A DNA stretch of 64,000 bases from Cellulomonas sp. (lineage in GTDB: Bacteria; Actinomycetota; Actinomycetes; Actinomycetales; Cellulomonadaceae): assembly GCF_015234515.1 (NCBI RefSeq), contig NZ_JADGMY010000023.1, forward strand, positions 430,266 to 494,265, in the 5' to 3' direction. The translations under genes were made by a program, and so were the position numbers. The notes under the pieces are model-generated. The model had not been told where the DNA came from, searched no databases, and saw only the letters and a list, made by a program, of their open reading frames with translations. Of this stretch, positions 50,065 through 58,638 are shown piece after piece (position 1 is the first letter of the stretch; the number at the start of each line of letters is the position of its first letter).

Positions 50065-52326
50065 ATGACGGACGGGACGGCGACGGCCGACCTCGACACC
50101 TGCGCGGACGAGCCGATCCGCGTCCCGGGCTCGGTGCAGCCGCACGGGGTCCTGCTCGCGCTCTCGGAGCCGGACCTCGTCGTGCGGCACGTGTCGGCGA
50201 ACCTGACCGACCTGACGGGCATCGCCGTGCCGGACGCCCTGGGTGCGCCCCTCGCCGACGTCGTCGGGGCTGCCGCGGCCGACGTCCTGCGTGCGCACGT
50301 CCGCACGTTCGGCGACCTGCGCGCGCGCAACCCCGTGGTGGTCGAGGTCGCCGGACCGCGGGGTCCCGTCGTCGTGGACGCGATCCTGCACCGGGCGCCG
50401 GCCGGCGGCCTGCTCGTCGTGGAGCTCGAGGCGGCCAACGGCCCGCGTCCGTTCTCGTTCCCCAACACGTACCAGGCCGTGCGCGGCGCGCTGGAGCGCC
50501 TCAACCGCGCCGGTCCGCTGGAGCAGCTCTACGACGTGGCGGCCGACGAGGTCCGGGCGCTCACGGGGTTCGACCGCGTGATGGTCTACCGGTTCGACGC
50601 CGAGTACAACGGCGAGGTGGTCGCGGAGGCCCGCCGTGCGGACCTCAACCCGTTCCTGGGGCTGCACTACCCGGCCTCGGACATCCCCGCCCAGGCCCGC
50701 GCGCTGTACGAGACGAACTGGGTGCGGCTCATCCCCGACGTGGGCTACTCGCCCGCCGCGCTGGTCCCGGTGGTCGACGGGGCCTCGGGCGAGCCGCTCG
50801 ACCTCACGCACTCGGTCCTGCGCAGCGTCTCGCCCGTGCACCTGGAGTACCTGGGCAACATGGGCGTGCGGGCGTCGATGTCGATCTCGCTGCTGCGCGA
50901 CGGGCGGCTGTGGGGGCTGATCGCGTGCCACCACTACGCGGGCCCGCACACGGTGCCCTACGGGGTGCGGGCGGCTGCGGAGTTCCTGGGGTCGGCGCTG
51001 TCGCTGCGGCTCGTCGCGCGCGCGCAGGACCGTGAGCTGGAGCGCGAGCTCGCCGCCCAGGCGCAGATCGCGCGCGTCCTGCGCGTCGCACGCGACCACG
51101 ACCACGGGCTCGCGGAGGCGCTCGCCGGGGACGGTCCCGGCCTGCTGTCGGTGGTGCCGGCGCACGGCCTGGTCGTCGTCGCCGACGGCCGGACCGCGAC
51201 GGCGGGCGAGGCGGCCGTGGACGTCGACGCGCTGCGTTCCTGGGTGCTGGACCAGCCCGAGCCCGTGACGGTCCGCACGGCCCTGGGCGTGAGCGACCCG
51301 GCGCTGGCGGCGTCGCTGCCCGGTGTCGCCGGGCTCCTCGCCGTCCGGCTGCCGGACGACCAGGTCGTCGTCTGGCTGCGCGACGAGCACGTGCGGGACA
51401 TCTACTGGGGCGGTGACCCGCAGAACAAGGCGATCGCCGGCCGCGAGGGCGACCACGTGCGGCTGAGCCCCCGCAAGTCGTTCGACCGGTGGCGCGAGGA
51501 GGTGCGCGGCCGGTGCGAGCCGTGGGCCCCCGAGCACGTGCGCGCGGTCGAGGACCTGCGCAGCCGGCTGCTCGAGGTCATCATCGTGCGCAACCGCTGG
51601 CAGATGACGGCCGCGCACACCGTGCAGCTCTCCCTGCTGCCGCGCCACCTGCCCACCGTGCCCGGCTGGGCGCTGCAGGCGCGGTACGTGCCCGCGGCCG
51701 GTGGCCGGGTCGGCGGCGACTGGTACGACGCGCTCGAGCTGCCGGACGGGCGGTTCGCGGTCGTGGTCGGCGACGTCGCGGGGCACGGTCTGGGTGCGGC
51801 CGCCGCCATGGGCCAGCTGCGCAACGCGCTGCGCGCCTACCTCATGCGGTGCCAGGACGTGCGCGAGGCCCTGGTCGACATCGACGAGCTCGCCCGCCGC
51901 ACGATGCCCGAGGACATGGCGACGGTCGTCGTGGTCGTCGTCGACCCCCTGACGGGCCGCGCGTCCGTGGGCGCCGCCGGCCACCCGCGCCCGCTGCGGC
52001 TGACGGCCGACGGCCAGGCGGCGCTGCTGCCGATGCGCGTGGACCGGCCGGTGGGTGTGGGATCCGGCGACCCGCAGGTCGTCGACCTGCACCTCGCGCC
52101 GGGCGCGGGCATGGTGCTGTACAGCGACGGCCTGGTCGACTCCCGCTCCACAGCGCTCGCGGACGGCATCGACCGGCTCATCCAGCACTTCGACCGGCCG
52201 GACCCGACCGTGCCGGTGGACATCGACGAGGTCGTCGCGGACTGCTCCGACCCGGACTCGAAGGACGACATGACGCTGCTGCTGCTCTGCCGGGACGTCG
52301 ACCTGCCCGCGGGGGCCCGGCCGTGA
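50065..52326 (+). CDS. Bacteriophytochrome fused to a SpoIIE/PP2C phosphatase
   Basis: 753 aa. The PAS domain opens with DLDTCADEPIRVPGSVQPHG, where Cys13 is the expected biliverdin attachment site of bacterial phytochromes. The GAF domain carries the PASDIP motif (HYPASDIPAQARALY) and the conserved His in SPVHLEYLGNMGVRASMSISL. A PHY domain with the tongue motif follows (about 350-500; PRKSFDRWREEVRG). Instead of a histidine kinase, the output is a SpoIIE-type phosphatase: GGDWYDALELPDGRFAVVVGDVAGHGLGAA, YSDGLVDS. Red/far-red light probably sets dephosphorylation of an anti-sigma-factor antagonist. No haem oxygenase gene for biliverdin is in the window. Confidence 0.93.
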   Translation: MTDGTATADLDTCADEPIRVPGSVQPHGVLLALSEPDLVVRHVSANLTDLTGIAVPDALGAPLADVVGAAAADVLRAHVRTFGDLRARNPVVVEVAGPRGPVVVDAILHRAPAGGLLVVELEAANGPRPFSFPNTYQAVRGALERLNRAGPLEQLYDVAADEVRALTGFDRVMVYRFDAEYNGEVVAEARRADLNPFLGLHYPASDIPAQARALYETNWVRLIPDVGYSPAALVPVVDGASGEPLDLTHSVLRSVSPVHLEYLGNMGVRASMSISLLRDGRLWGLIACHHYAGPHTVPYGVRAAAEFLGSALSLRLVARAQDRELERELAAQAQIARVLRVARDHDHGLAEALAGDGPGLLSVVPAHGLVVVADGRTATAGEAAVDVDALRSWVLDQPEPVTVRTALGVSDPALAASLPGVAGLLAVRLPDDQVVVWLRDEHVRDIYWGGDPQNKAIAGREGDHVRLSPRKSFDRWREEVRGRCEPWAPEHVRAVEDLRSRLLEVIIVRNRWQMTAAHTVQLSLLPRHLPTVPGWALQARYVPAAGGRVGGDWYDALELPDGRFAVVVGDVAGHGLGAAAAMGQLRNALRAYLMRCQDVREALVDIDELARRTMPEDMATVVVVVVDPLTGRASVGAAGHPRPLRLTADGQAALLPMRVDRPVGVGSGDPQVVDLHLAPGAGMVLYSDGLVDSRSTALADGIDRLIQHFDRPDPTVPVDIDEVVADCSDPDSKDDMTLLLLCRDVDLPAGARP

Positions 52327-52922
52327 GCGCCCGGCGGGCGGCGGCCCGCGCGTTCTGGCGGGTGAGCCGGTGGACGCTGCGGACGGAGCGGGTCCCGCGC
52401 GACGGTGCCGGCATCATCCTCGGCGCGCCGCACACGTCGAACTGGGACTTCGTCCTGATGCTCGCGATCGCCTGGGAGGCCGAGCTGCAGTTCAAGTGGC
52501 TGGGCAAGCACACCCTCTTCCAGGGTCCGGCCGGGCCGTTGATGCGGGCGCTGGGCGGGATCCCGGTGGACCGGCGCGACCCGGCCGGCCTGGTGGACGA
52601 CATCGTCGCGCGCATGGCCGCGGGCGAGCGGTTCTACCTCGTGATCACCCCCGAGGGCAGCCGGTCCGGCTCCGGCTGGAAGTCGGGCTTCTACCGCATC
52701 GCGCGGGCGGTCGGCCTGACGGTGACCCTGGGGTACGTGGACCGCACGACGATGACCGCGGGCCTGGGACCGACGCTGACCCTGACCGGTGACGTGCGTG
52801 CCGACATGGACGTGGTGCGCGCGTTCTACGCCGACAAGTCGGGCTTCGTCCCGGCGCGCCGCACCGAGCCGCGGCTGCGGGACGAGGGCGTTGCGGATGC
52901 GGGGTCGTCCGACCCGGCCTAG
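52323..52922 (+). CDS. 1-acyl-glycerol-3-phosphate acyltransferase-like protein
   Basis: 199 aa, PlsC-type. Block I is HTSNWDF (HxxxxD), block III is ITPEGSRSGSGWKSGFYRIA. No membrane helix is obvious, suggesting peripheral binding. GTG 52323 overlaps the phytochrome stop (GTGA), so light signalling and a lipid enzyme are translationally coupled. Substrate unknown. Confidence 0.9.
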   Translation: MSARRAAARAFWRVSRWTLRTERVPRDGAGIILGAPHTSNWDFVLMLAIAWEAELQFKWLGKHTLFQGPAGPLMRALGGIPVDRRDPAGLVDDIVARMAAGERFYLVITPEGSRSGSGWKSGFYRIARAVGLTVTLGYVDRTTMTAGLGPTLTLTGDVRADMDVVRAFYADKSGFVPARRTEPRLRDEGVADAGSSDPA

Positions 52923-52953
52923 CGTCGTCCCGTCACCGACGAAGGGAACTCCC

Positions 52954-53124
52954 ATGGGTCTGGACGACAAGATCAGGAACAGCGCGCAGGAGACCGGCGG
53001 CAAGGCCAAGGAAGCCCTGGGCAAGGCCACCGGCGACGAGGAGCGCGAGGCCGAGGGCAAGGCCGACCAGTCCTCGGCGAACCTCAAGCAGGCCGGCGAG
53101 AACGTCAAGGACGCCTTCCGCTGA
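52954..53124 (+). CDS. CsbD-family small stress protein
   Basis: 56 aa, highly charged: MGLDDKIRNSAQETGGKAKEALGKATGDEEREAEGKADQSSANLKQAGENVKDAF, the classic CsbD pattern. RBS GAAGGGA. Members are general-stress proteins of unknown mechanism. Followed by a strong terminator. Confidence 0.95.
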   Translation: MGLDDKIRNSAQETGGKAKEALGKATGDEEREAEGKADQSSANLKQAGENVKDAFR

Positions 53125-53165
53125 CGGTCTGCGGCGCCGGCACGACCGGTGCCGACGGCAACCCC

Positions 53166-53201
53166 GGACGCCCCCGCACCGCTGCCGGTGCGGGGGCGTC
53201 C
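53166..53201 (+). terminator. Hairpin terminator after csbD-like gene
   Basis: Perfect 16-bp arms GGACGCCCCCGCACCG / CGGTGCGGGGGCGTCC with a 4-nt loop, 41 bp after the CsbD stop. Confidence 0.9.
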
Positions 53202-53377
53202 GTGCGCGACGGGGGGCGGTTCACCCGGACGGACCTGCCTGAGCAGCCCGTCGGGGCCGACACGCCGCCCGACCGGACCTGCGAACATCCACCGACCGGG
53301 TGAATTGGGCCGTCGTCCAGGACAGGCGTCCCGTATCGCTTCCGTTCTCCGTGAGAGCCGTCTAATGTCGGACTTGT

Positions 53378-53456
53378 CAGCGAAACGGCAAACCCTCCGC
53401 GAGGGGGGGACGCAAAGCCACGGGACCCACGGGGTCAGCCGGGCTACCGAACGAAG
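53378..53456 (+). promoter_or_regulatory. Cyclic di-GMP-I (GEMM) riboswitch
   Basis: The conserved GEMM blocks are present in order: GGCAAACC (53388), hairpin CCCTC-CGC-GAGGG, GGGACGCAAAGCC, a P3 stem GACCC-ACG-GGGTC, then AGCCGGGCTACCGA. This matches the Vc2-type aptamer pattern. Directly downstream, CGAAC-GAAGGG-GTTCG can pair and holds the ribosome site of the 45-aa ORF starting at 53466, so translational control is the simplest model. The aptamer is strong; the mechanism is inferred. Confidence 0.9.
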
Positions 53457-53465
53457 GGGTTCGTG

Positions 53466-53603
53466 ATGGACCAGCGCAACTCGGCAGCGGAGCCGCACGA
53501 GGTTCGTCCGCAGGTCATCCCGCTCGGCCGTTGGGCAGCCATCGCCGCCCGTCTTGAGGCCTCGCTGAACGTCCCCTCGCAGCGCGACGCGCTCGCCGCC
53601 TGA
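53466..53603 (+). CDS. 45-aa orphan protein under c-di-GMP riboswitch
   Basis: MDQRNSAAEPHEVRPQVIPL then GRWAAIAARLEASLNVPSQRDALAA. The ORF begins 10 bases after the aptamer hairpin with an AAGGGG ribosome site. It has a disordered start and a predicted amphipathic helix (WAAIAARLEASL). I recognise no family. It is the only gene the riboswitch can control before the convergent gene ending at 53681. Confidence 0.78.
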   Translation: MDQRNSAAEPHEVRPQVIPLGRWAAIAARLEASLNVPSQRDALAA

Positions 53604-53680
53604 GAGCAGGTCCGTACAGCTCCTGCCCGCTCGGCCCGTCGTGGCGACGCGACGGCCGACCGGATCAGGGCTGCGTGACC

Positions 53681-56263
53681 CTAGAGCTCGCCGACGCGCG
53701 TCAGGTAGCGCATCGCGACCCACCCGAGCGGGATGCGCAGCCAGAACGTCAGCACGCGGAACAGCAGCGCCACGGTCGTGGCGACACCGGCGTTCACGCC
53801 GGCGATCGTGGTCAGCCCGACGGCGAGCGAGAGGTCGACCGTCCCGATGCCACCAGGCGTCGGGATGACGGACCCCGCCGCGTTGCCGGTGAGGTGCACG
53901 AGCGCCACCTGCACGAGCGAGGCGTCCTGCCCCAGCGCCATGAGCGCGGCGTCGAACGCGAGCACGTACCCCATGGTCATGAGGATGTTGCCGCCGAGGG
54001 CGAGCGCGAGGCGCCACGGCTGCCCGAGCAGCTCGATGAGTCGGGGCAGGGTCTGACGGACCGTGGGGCCGACCGTGCGCTGCGCCCACGTCCGCACGCC
54101 GGGGAAGAGCAGCGCGCCGCCGATGGCCGCGGCGACGGCCGCGAGCACGACCAGCACGGTGGACGGCACGGAGAACGGGTTCGGTGACTGCACGCCCGAC
54201 GTCACCGTCAGCACCAGGAGCAGCAGCAGGGTCGTGACGAACTGGCTGACCTGCACGAGCGCGACGGTCGCTCCCGCGAGCGACGCGTTGACGCCGCGCC
54301 GCGTGAGCATGCGCAGGTTGAGCGCGGCCGGCCCGATGCCGGCGGGGGCGGCGAGCGAGACGAACGTCGCGGCGGTCTGCACGAGCGTCGCGCGCCAGAC
54401 GGGCAGGCGCACGGGGGAGAAGGCGACGAACGCCAGTGCCGCACCCAGCAGGGTGACCAGGCCCAGGGCGAACGCCAGCACGGAGTAGCGCCAGTCGCTG
54501 GCGGCGAGCACGGGACCGATCTGCGCGACGTTGACGGACGCGAGCACGGCGAAGACGGCGACGACCGTCAGCACGATGGTCAGCAGCGTGCGGGCTCCGA
54601 AGCGCACGAGCTGCTCGGGCTGCACGTCCGCCTCGGGCAGGCGCGCGACCAGCGCGGAGCGCAGCTCGGCGAGCACCTCCTTGTGGGCGCGCATCTCCTC
54701 GCGCGTGCGGCGCGGCAGCGCGACCGTCTGCAGCAGCGGGCCGATCGACTCGATGTCGGCCGCGGGCAGCGTCCGCGCCGCGGACGCGACGGCTCGCGCC
54801 GCTCCCACGCGCAGCGCGAGCAGGGCGATGAGCTGCATGGTGTCCATGCGGCGTGCGAGGTCCGACGACGCGACGTCCCCCTGCTCCCAGGCCGTGATCC
54901 ACACGCGGGGCGCGGAGGGGCGACGCTCGACGAGGATCACGTCGGACGTGAGCGCCCGGTGCGCGATGCCGGCGGCGTGCGCGAGGCTCAGCTGCTCCCA
55001 GATCGCGTCCAGCACGGCGTCGTCGACGTCCTCGCTGTCCATGTCGGACAGCGGCACCGCGGCACCCGTCTTCTCCTGCAGCAGGAGCATCGAGTCCTCG
55101 GCCTCGGCGAGGCTCAGCAGCTGGGGGGTGCGGACGCCGGCGGCCCGCGCGGCGTAGGCGAGCAGGGCGGCGCGTTCCGTGGCCTGCCGCAGGGACAGCG
55201 CCGAGCGGCCCTCGAGGCCACGCAGCCGCAGGCTGCGCCACAGCCGCGTCAGCATGCCGACCACCTGGCGGTCCCCGTCGAAGGCGATGAGGTCGAGGTG
55301 GCGGCCGTCGTCGGTCGTGACGTCGTAGAGCCGGTCACCCGACGCGCGCACGAGGGCACGCTGCGCGGGCGTGGCCTGCGGCAGCAGGGCGAGCGCGTCG
55401 GCGACGGCCGGGGTGCGGTCGGCCTCGATCGTGGGGTCGGGCACGCGCACGACGGCCGCGGGCTCGACGCCGGCGTGGCGGATCCCGGCCAGCAGCGCGT
55501 CGCCGTAGGCGCGTTCGGGGTCGACGCCGCCCAGGTACCGCACACCCAGACCGGCGACCCGGCCCACCAGCAGCGCGAGGCCCAGGCCGGGCAGCGACAC
55601 GCCGGCGGTGATGATGACCACGCCCGTCGTGACCCACAGCAGGTTCCACGACCACGCGACGCTGCGCCGCCGACCGCGCGGTCCGGACACGGTGAGCAGG
55701 GCGGTCAGCATGGCCGTGTACTCGGGGATCGTCAGCGCCCACCCGGCGCTGAGGCGCACCGACAGGCCGCGCACGAGCTCCTCGGAGCCGAAGGTCTGGA
55801 ACGTCCAGTGCAGTGCCGCGACCACCAGCATCGCGGCGACGGCTGCGACGACGGACTGCAGCAGCTGGCGCCCGAGTCGCCGCAGCGCGAGCTCGGTGAG
55901 CACGGCGATCGGCACGACCACCGTGGTGAACCCGACCAGCACGTTGACGGGCACGAACAGGATGCGGCGCAGCAGCGTCGCGAACCCCTGCACGTCCTCG
56001 GCGACGCCCGTGGTCGTGTTCTGCGCGTACGTCGCGAGGATGGCGACCAGCACGGCGAGGAGCGCTGTCAGCGTGACGCCGAGCAGGTCGCTGGGGCGGT
56101 GCACGCGCGGGGGGCGGACGTCGCGCACGTCGACGCGCGAGCGCACGGCACGGACCGTGCCGGTCGGGGTCGTCGGGGTCGTCGTGGGCGCCGCGGGCGC
56201 CGCGGGCCTGCCGTCGTCGGGGTCGACTCCGGCACCCTCCGGTGCGGGCGTCGACAGGGGCAT
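53681..56263 (-). CDS. Membrane fusion: kinase-like domain plus LPG-synthase-type (UPF0104) domain
   Basis: 860 aa. After a disordered Pro/Thr N terminus come about six helices (about 60-250), a cytoplasmic middle region (about 280-530) with remnants of an aminoglycoside/protein kinase fold (LLLQEKTGAAVPLSDMDSEDVDDAVLDAIWEQLSLAHAAGIAHRALTSDVIL, where RALTSDVIL takes the place of HRDxxxxN), and a C-terminal eight-helix lysylphosphatidylglycerol synthetase-like region (VSLAAPAGIGPAALNLRML, GNAAGSVIPTPGGIGTVDLSLAVGL). No MprF-type aminoacyl transferase domain is present. A role in flipping or transporting lipid or envelope intermediates is possible. The kinase part probably lacks catalysis because the HRD Asp is replaced. 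Confidence 0.85.
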   Translation of the reverse strand: MPLSTPAPEGAGVDPDDGRPAAPAAPTTTPTTPTGTVRAVRSRVDVRDVRPPRVHRPSDLLGVTLTALLAVLVAILATYAQNTTTGVAEDVQGFATLLRRILFVPVNVLVGFTTVVVPIAVLTELALRRLGRQLLQSVVAAVAAMLVVAALHWTFQTFGSEELVRGLSVRLSAGWALTIPEYTAMLTALLTVSGPRGRRRSVAWSWNLLWVTTGVVIITAGVSLPGLGLALLVGRVAGLGVRYLGGVDPERAYGDALLAGIRHAGVEPAAVVRVPDPTIEADRTPAVADALALLPQATPAQRALVRASGDRLYDVTTDDGRHLDLIAFDGDRQVVGMLTRLWRSLRLRGLEGRSALSLRQATERAALLAYAARAAGVRTPQLLSLAEAEDSMLLLQEKTGAAVPLSDMDSEDVDDAVLDAIWEQLSLAHAAGIAHRALTSDVILVERRPSAPRVWITAWEQGDVASSDLARRMDTMQLIALLALRVGAARAVASAARTLPAADIESIGPLLQTVALPRRTREEMRAHKEVLAELRSALVARLPEADVQPEQLVRFGARTLLTIVLTVVAVFAVLASVNVAQIGPVLAASDWRYSVLAFALGLVTLLGAALAFVAFSPVRLPVWRATLVQTAATFVSLAAPAGIGPAALNLRMLTRRGVNASLAGATVALVQVSQFVTTLLLLLVLTVTSGVQSPNPFSVPSTVLVVLAAVAAAIGGALLFPGVRTWAQRTVGPTVRQTLPRLIELLGQPWRLALALGGNILMTMGYVLAFDAALMALGQDASLVQVALVHLTGNAAGSVIPTPGGIGTVDLSLAVGLTTIAGVNAGVATTVALLFRVLTFWLRIPLGWVAMRYLTRVGEL

Positions 56264-56367
56264 GATGGCGAGTCTAGGCAGGGGGGTGCTTCCGGCTCGT
56301 CCTCCTTACGGCGGGTCGTGCGCACGGGCGTCTCCACCTGCGGGATCGATTCGCCTCCATCCCCGGG

Positions 56368-56383
56368 GTCAACACATGTTGAC
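56368..56383. promoter_or_regulatory. Operator-like palindrome 1
   Basis: GTCAACACATGTTGAC, near-perfect dyad. Its exact reverse complement occurs at 56400-56415; centre-to-centre distance 32 bp, about three helical turns. Confidence 0.75.
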
Positions 56384-56399
56384 GAGACCGCATGCAGGG

Positions 56400-56415
56400 G
56401 TCAACATGTGTTGAC
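56400..56415. promoter_or_regulatory. Operator-like palindrome 2
   Basis: GTCAACATGTGTTGAC, the reverse complement of the site at 56368, ending 27 bp before the ATG of the small HTH gene. It includes TTGAC, so it may overlap a -35 element. Two in-phase dyads suggest cooperative binding by the product of the gene they precede. Confidence 0.75.
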
Positions 56416-56441
56416 GCCCTGACGTCGATCGAGGAGCACGC

Positions 56442-56675
56442 ATGACCCAGGAGGAGGCCGACATGACCGCTCTTGTCGCCCGCGCCGAGGACGACGACCC
56501 CCTCGGCGCACTGCTCGCCCTGCACCGGCTGCGGACCGAGGTGGACCGCCGTGAGGCCGTCGCCGTCCGCCGCGCCCGCGCCGCCGGCGTCCCGTGGGTC
56601 GCGATCGCCACCATGCTCGGCGTCAGCAAGCAGGCCGTGCACCGCAAGTACGGCGGCCGCCGCCGCGAGCCCTGA
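56442..56675 (+). CDS. 77-aa helix-turn-helix protein
   Basis: The C-terminal half AVAVRRARAAGVPWVAIATMLGVSKQAVHRKYGG is a clear HTH of the type in small actinobacterial regulators. The N-terminal half is acidic and helical. RBS GAGGAG. The two palindromes upstream are likely its autoregulatory sites. Targets unknown. Confidence 0.88.
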   Translation: MTQEEADMTALVARAEDDDPLGALLALHRLRTEVDRREAVAVRRARAAGVPWVAIATMLGVSKQAVHRKYGGRRREP

Positions 56676-56679
56676 CCCC

Positions 56680-57000
56680 CAGTGGTGAGAGTGCAATCCA
56701 GTCCAGTCCGAGAACTGGATCGCACTCTCGCGGCCGGGGTTCGGGCCCGGCAGCGCTCACCCCAGTGGTGAGAGTGCAATCCAGTCCAGTCCGGGAGCTG
56801 GATCGCACTCTCGCGGCCGGGGGTTGGGCCCGGGCAGCCCTGACCCCCAGTGGTGAGAGTGCAATCCAGTCCAGTGCGGGAGCTGGATCGCACTCTCACG
56901 GCCGGGGTTCGGGCCCGGCAGCCCTCACCCCCAGTGGTGAGAGTGCAATCCAGTCGAGTCCGGGAGCTGGATCGCACTCTCACGGCCGGGGTTGGGAGGG
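56680..57000 (+). repeat. Repeat family A: four tandem 83-85 bp hairpin units
   Basis: Units begin at 56680, 56763, 56848 and 56932. Each has CAGTGGTGAGAGTGCAATCC, a short spacer and CTGGATCGCACTCTC, giving a 15-bp stem with one conserved A-C mismatch, then GGCCGGGGTT.GGGCCCGGC. The copies are nearly identical, so the array is recent. It lies in the 441-bp gap between the HTH gene and the HdeD-like gene. The rest of the gap holds no gene I can support. Confidence 0.93.
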
Positions 57001-57116
57001 GGCGGGCTCGGCGCGCCGGTCGTGGTGGGGCGCGCTACGTTCGGCTCAGGGGTGTCGGTGCGCGGCCACGCCGCGCCACCTCCTGCGGGTCGGACGGCTC
57101 GGCGAGGGGGATCACG

Positions 57117-57701
57117 ATGGTCGACGACATGACCGCCCAGATGTCACGGACGCTGAGCAAGGCGTGGTGGCTGCCCGTGCTGCGCGGCCTGCTGCTGCTG
57201 GTCCTCGGGCTGCTGCTGATGGCCCAGCCGGCGGCATCGGTGCAGGCGATCGTGTGGTTGTTCGGGATCTTCGCGGTCGTCGACGGCGTCGTCTCGGTGG
57301 TGCTGGGCCTGACGGACCGCGGGTCGCCCGGGTGGGGGTGGTGGGTCGTCGAGGGCCTCGCCGGGATCGGCGTCGGTGCGGTCGTGGTGCTGTGGCCCGA
57401 GCCGACCGTCCGCGTGTTGTTCTTCCTGCTGGCGGCGTGGCTGCTGGTGCTCGGTGTCGTGTCGATCCTGGCGGCCGTCGCGCAGTCGCGCGCGCGCCTC
57501 GGGGGGTGGCACTGGCCGCTCACCTTCGGCCTGGTGTGCACGCTCTTCGCCGTGCTGCTCATCGCGCGCCCGCAGGGGGTGCTGGCCTTCTTCGGTGTGG
57601 TGCTCGGGCTGTTCGCGTTCGTCGGCGGTGCGATCAACGTCGTCAGCGGGTTCGCGGTGCGTCAGGTGGTGCGGGACCTGACGAGGGACCCGCTGGCCTG
57701 A
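57117..57701 (+). CDS. HdeD-like DUF308 membrane protein
   Basis: 194 aa, six helices with the DUF308 pattern: WWLPVLRGLLLLVLGLLLMAQP, IVWLFGIFAVVDGVVSVVLG, WWVVEGLAGIGVGAVVVLWPEPTV, FLLAAWLLVLGVVSILAAV. Homologues include the acid-resistance protein HdeD of enteric bacteria. Function in actinobacteria unknown. Confidence 0.92.
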   Translation: MVDDMTAQMSRTLSKAWWLPVLRGLLLLVLGLLLMAQPAASVQAIVWLFGIFAVVDGVVSVVLGLTDRGSPGWGWWVVEGLAGIGVGAVVVLWPEPTVRVLFFLLAAWLLVLGVVSILAAVAQSRARLGGWHWPLTFGLVCTLFAVLLIARPQGVLAFFGVVLGLFAFVGGAINVVSGFAVRQVVRDLTRDPLA

Positions 57702-57707
57702 CGCGCG

Positions 57708-58559
57708 TCACATGACGCCGATCGCCTCGAGCCACTCGTCGGGCAGGGTCGCGTAGCCGACGAAGGCCGCGACGTCGAGCGCCGTGTGCGCGACGACGAG
57801 CGGCATGACGCGGCGTCGTCGTCGGTAGTACTCCGCGAACACGACGCCCATGACCACGTTGCCGAAGAACGGGCCCCACCCCTGGTAGAGGTGGTACGAG
57901 CCGCGCAGCAGGGCGCTCGCCGCGATGATCGCCGGCGTGCTCCAGCGCAGGTCGCGCAGCCGCTCCATGAGGTAGCCGACGGCGATGACCTCCTCGATCA
58001 GCGCGTTCTGCAGCGCGGCCAGGATGAGCACCGGGACCGTCCACCACGCGGCGTTGAGGGCCGACGCCTGGACCTCGACCGTGATGCCGAGGGCCCGCCC
58101 GGCGACGTACAGGCCCAGGCCGGGGATCCCGATGGCGGCCGCGAGGCCCATCCCGATCCCCAGGTCGCGCCACGGGCGGGCGCCGTCGAGCCCGATGCGC
58201 CGTACCGCCGAGCGGCCGTTCGCCGACAGCAGGTACAGCGCGAGCGCGACGGGCAGCAGGGCGAACCCGATGGACAGCAGCTGGTACGTCAGGTCCAGGT
58301 AGGGCCGGGGCGACTGGCTCGGGTTGAGGGTCGTCGTCTGCTGCGCGAGCGGCGGGCCGGCGGTCAGCTTGGCGATGAGCGAGACGACCGCGTACACGGC
58401 CGACTTCCCCAGCGACAGACCCAGGACGATCCAGATCTCGGCGGTCAACCGTCGGGAGACCGCCCGCTGGTCCGGCGCCGGCGGTCCCGGGCGGCGGGGC
58501 CCGCGCGCACCGGAACCCTGCGTTGCGTCGTCCTCGTGCGCGTCGACGGTTCGTCCCAC
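57708..58559 (-). CDS. CPBP-family intramembrane protease homologue, altered motif
   Basis: 283 aa, about eight helices. The family motif 1 EExxxR reads EEVIAV (ALIEEVIAVGYLMERL) with the Arg missing; motif 2 is SYH in LLRGSYHLYQGWGPFF, and motif 3 is HTALDV. The two Glu and both His are kept, so metal binding may persist. CPBP proteins cleave prenylated or membrane proteins or act in bacteriocin immunity. Which applies here is unknown. Confidence 0.85.
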   Translation of the reverse strand: MGRTVDAHEDDATQGSGARGPRRPGPPAPDQRAVSRRLTAEIWIVLGLSLGKSAVYAVVSLIAKLTAGPPLAQQTTTLNPSQSPRPYLDLTYQLLSIGFALLPVALALYLLSANGRSAVRRIGLDGARPWRDLGIGMGLAAAIGIPGLGLYVAGRALGITVEVQASALNAAWWTVPVLILAALQNALIEEVIAVGYLMERLRDLRWSTPAIIAASALLRGSYHLYQGWGPFFGNVVMGVVFAEYYRRRRRVMPLVVAHTALDVAAFVGYATLPDEWLEAIGVM

Positions 58560-58638
58560 CCTCGCAGGTTACGGGCCAGGTCTGGCGGGGGCGCTGGGTC
58601 CGAGGTCTTGACGCTGTTGCGGCGCAGTGACAAAGTGG

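Noticed and set aside
53149..53466. 105-codon plus-strand open frame covering the riboswitch region
   Set aside because: It runs through a terminator and a conserved aptamer, and has no ribosome site or family.
56680..57000. Regular repeats suggesting a CRISPR array
   Set aside because: The whole 84-bp unit is conserved, including what would be spacers. No cas genes are present, and each unit is a self-complementary hairpin.
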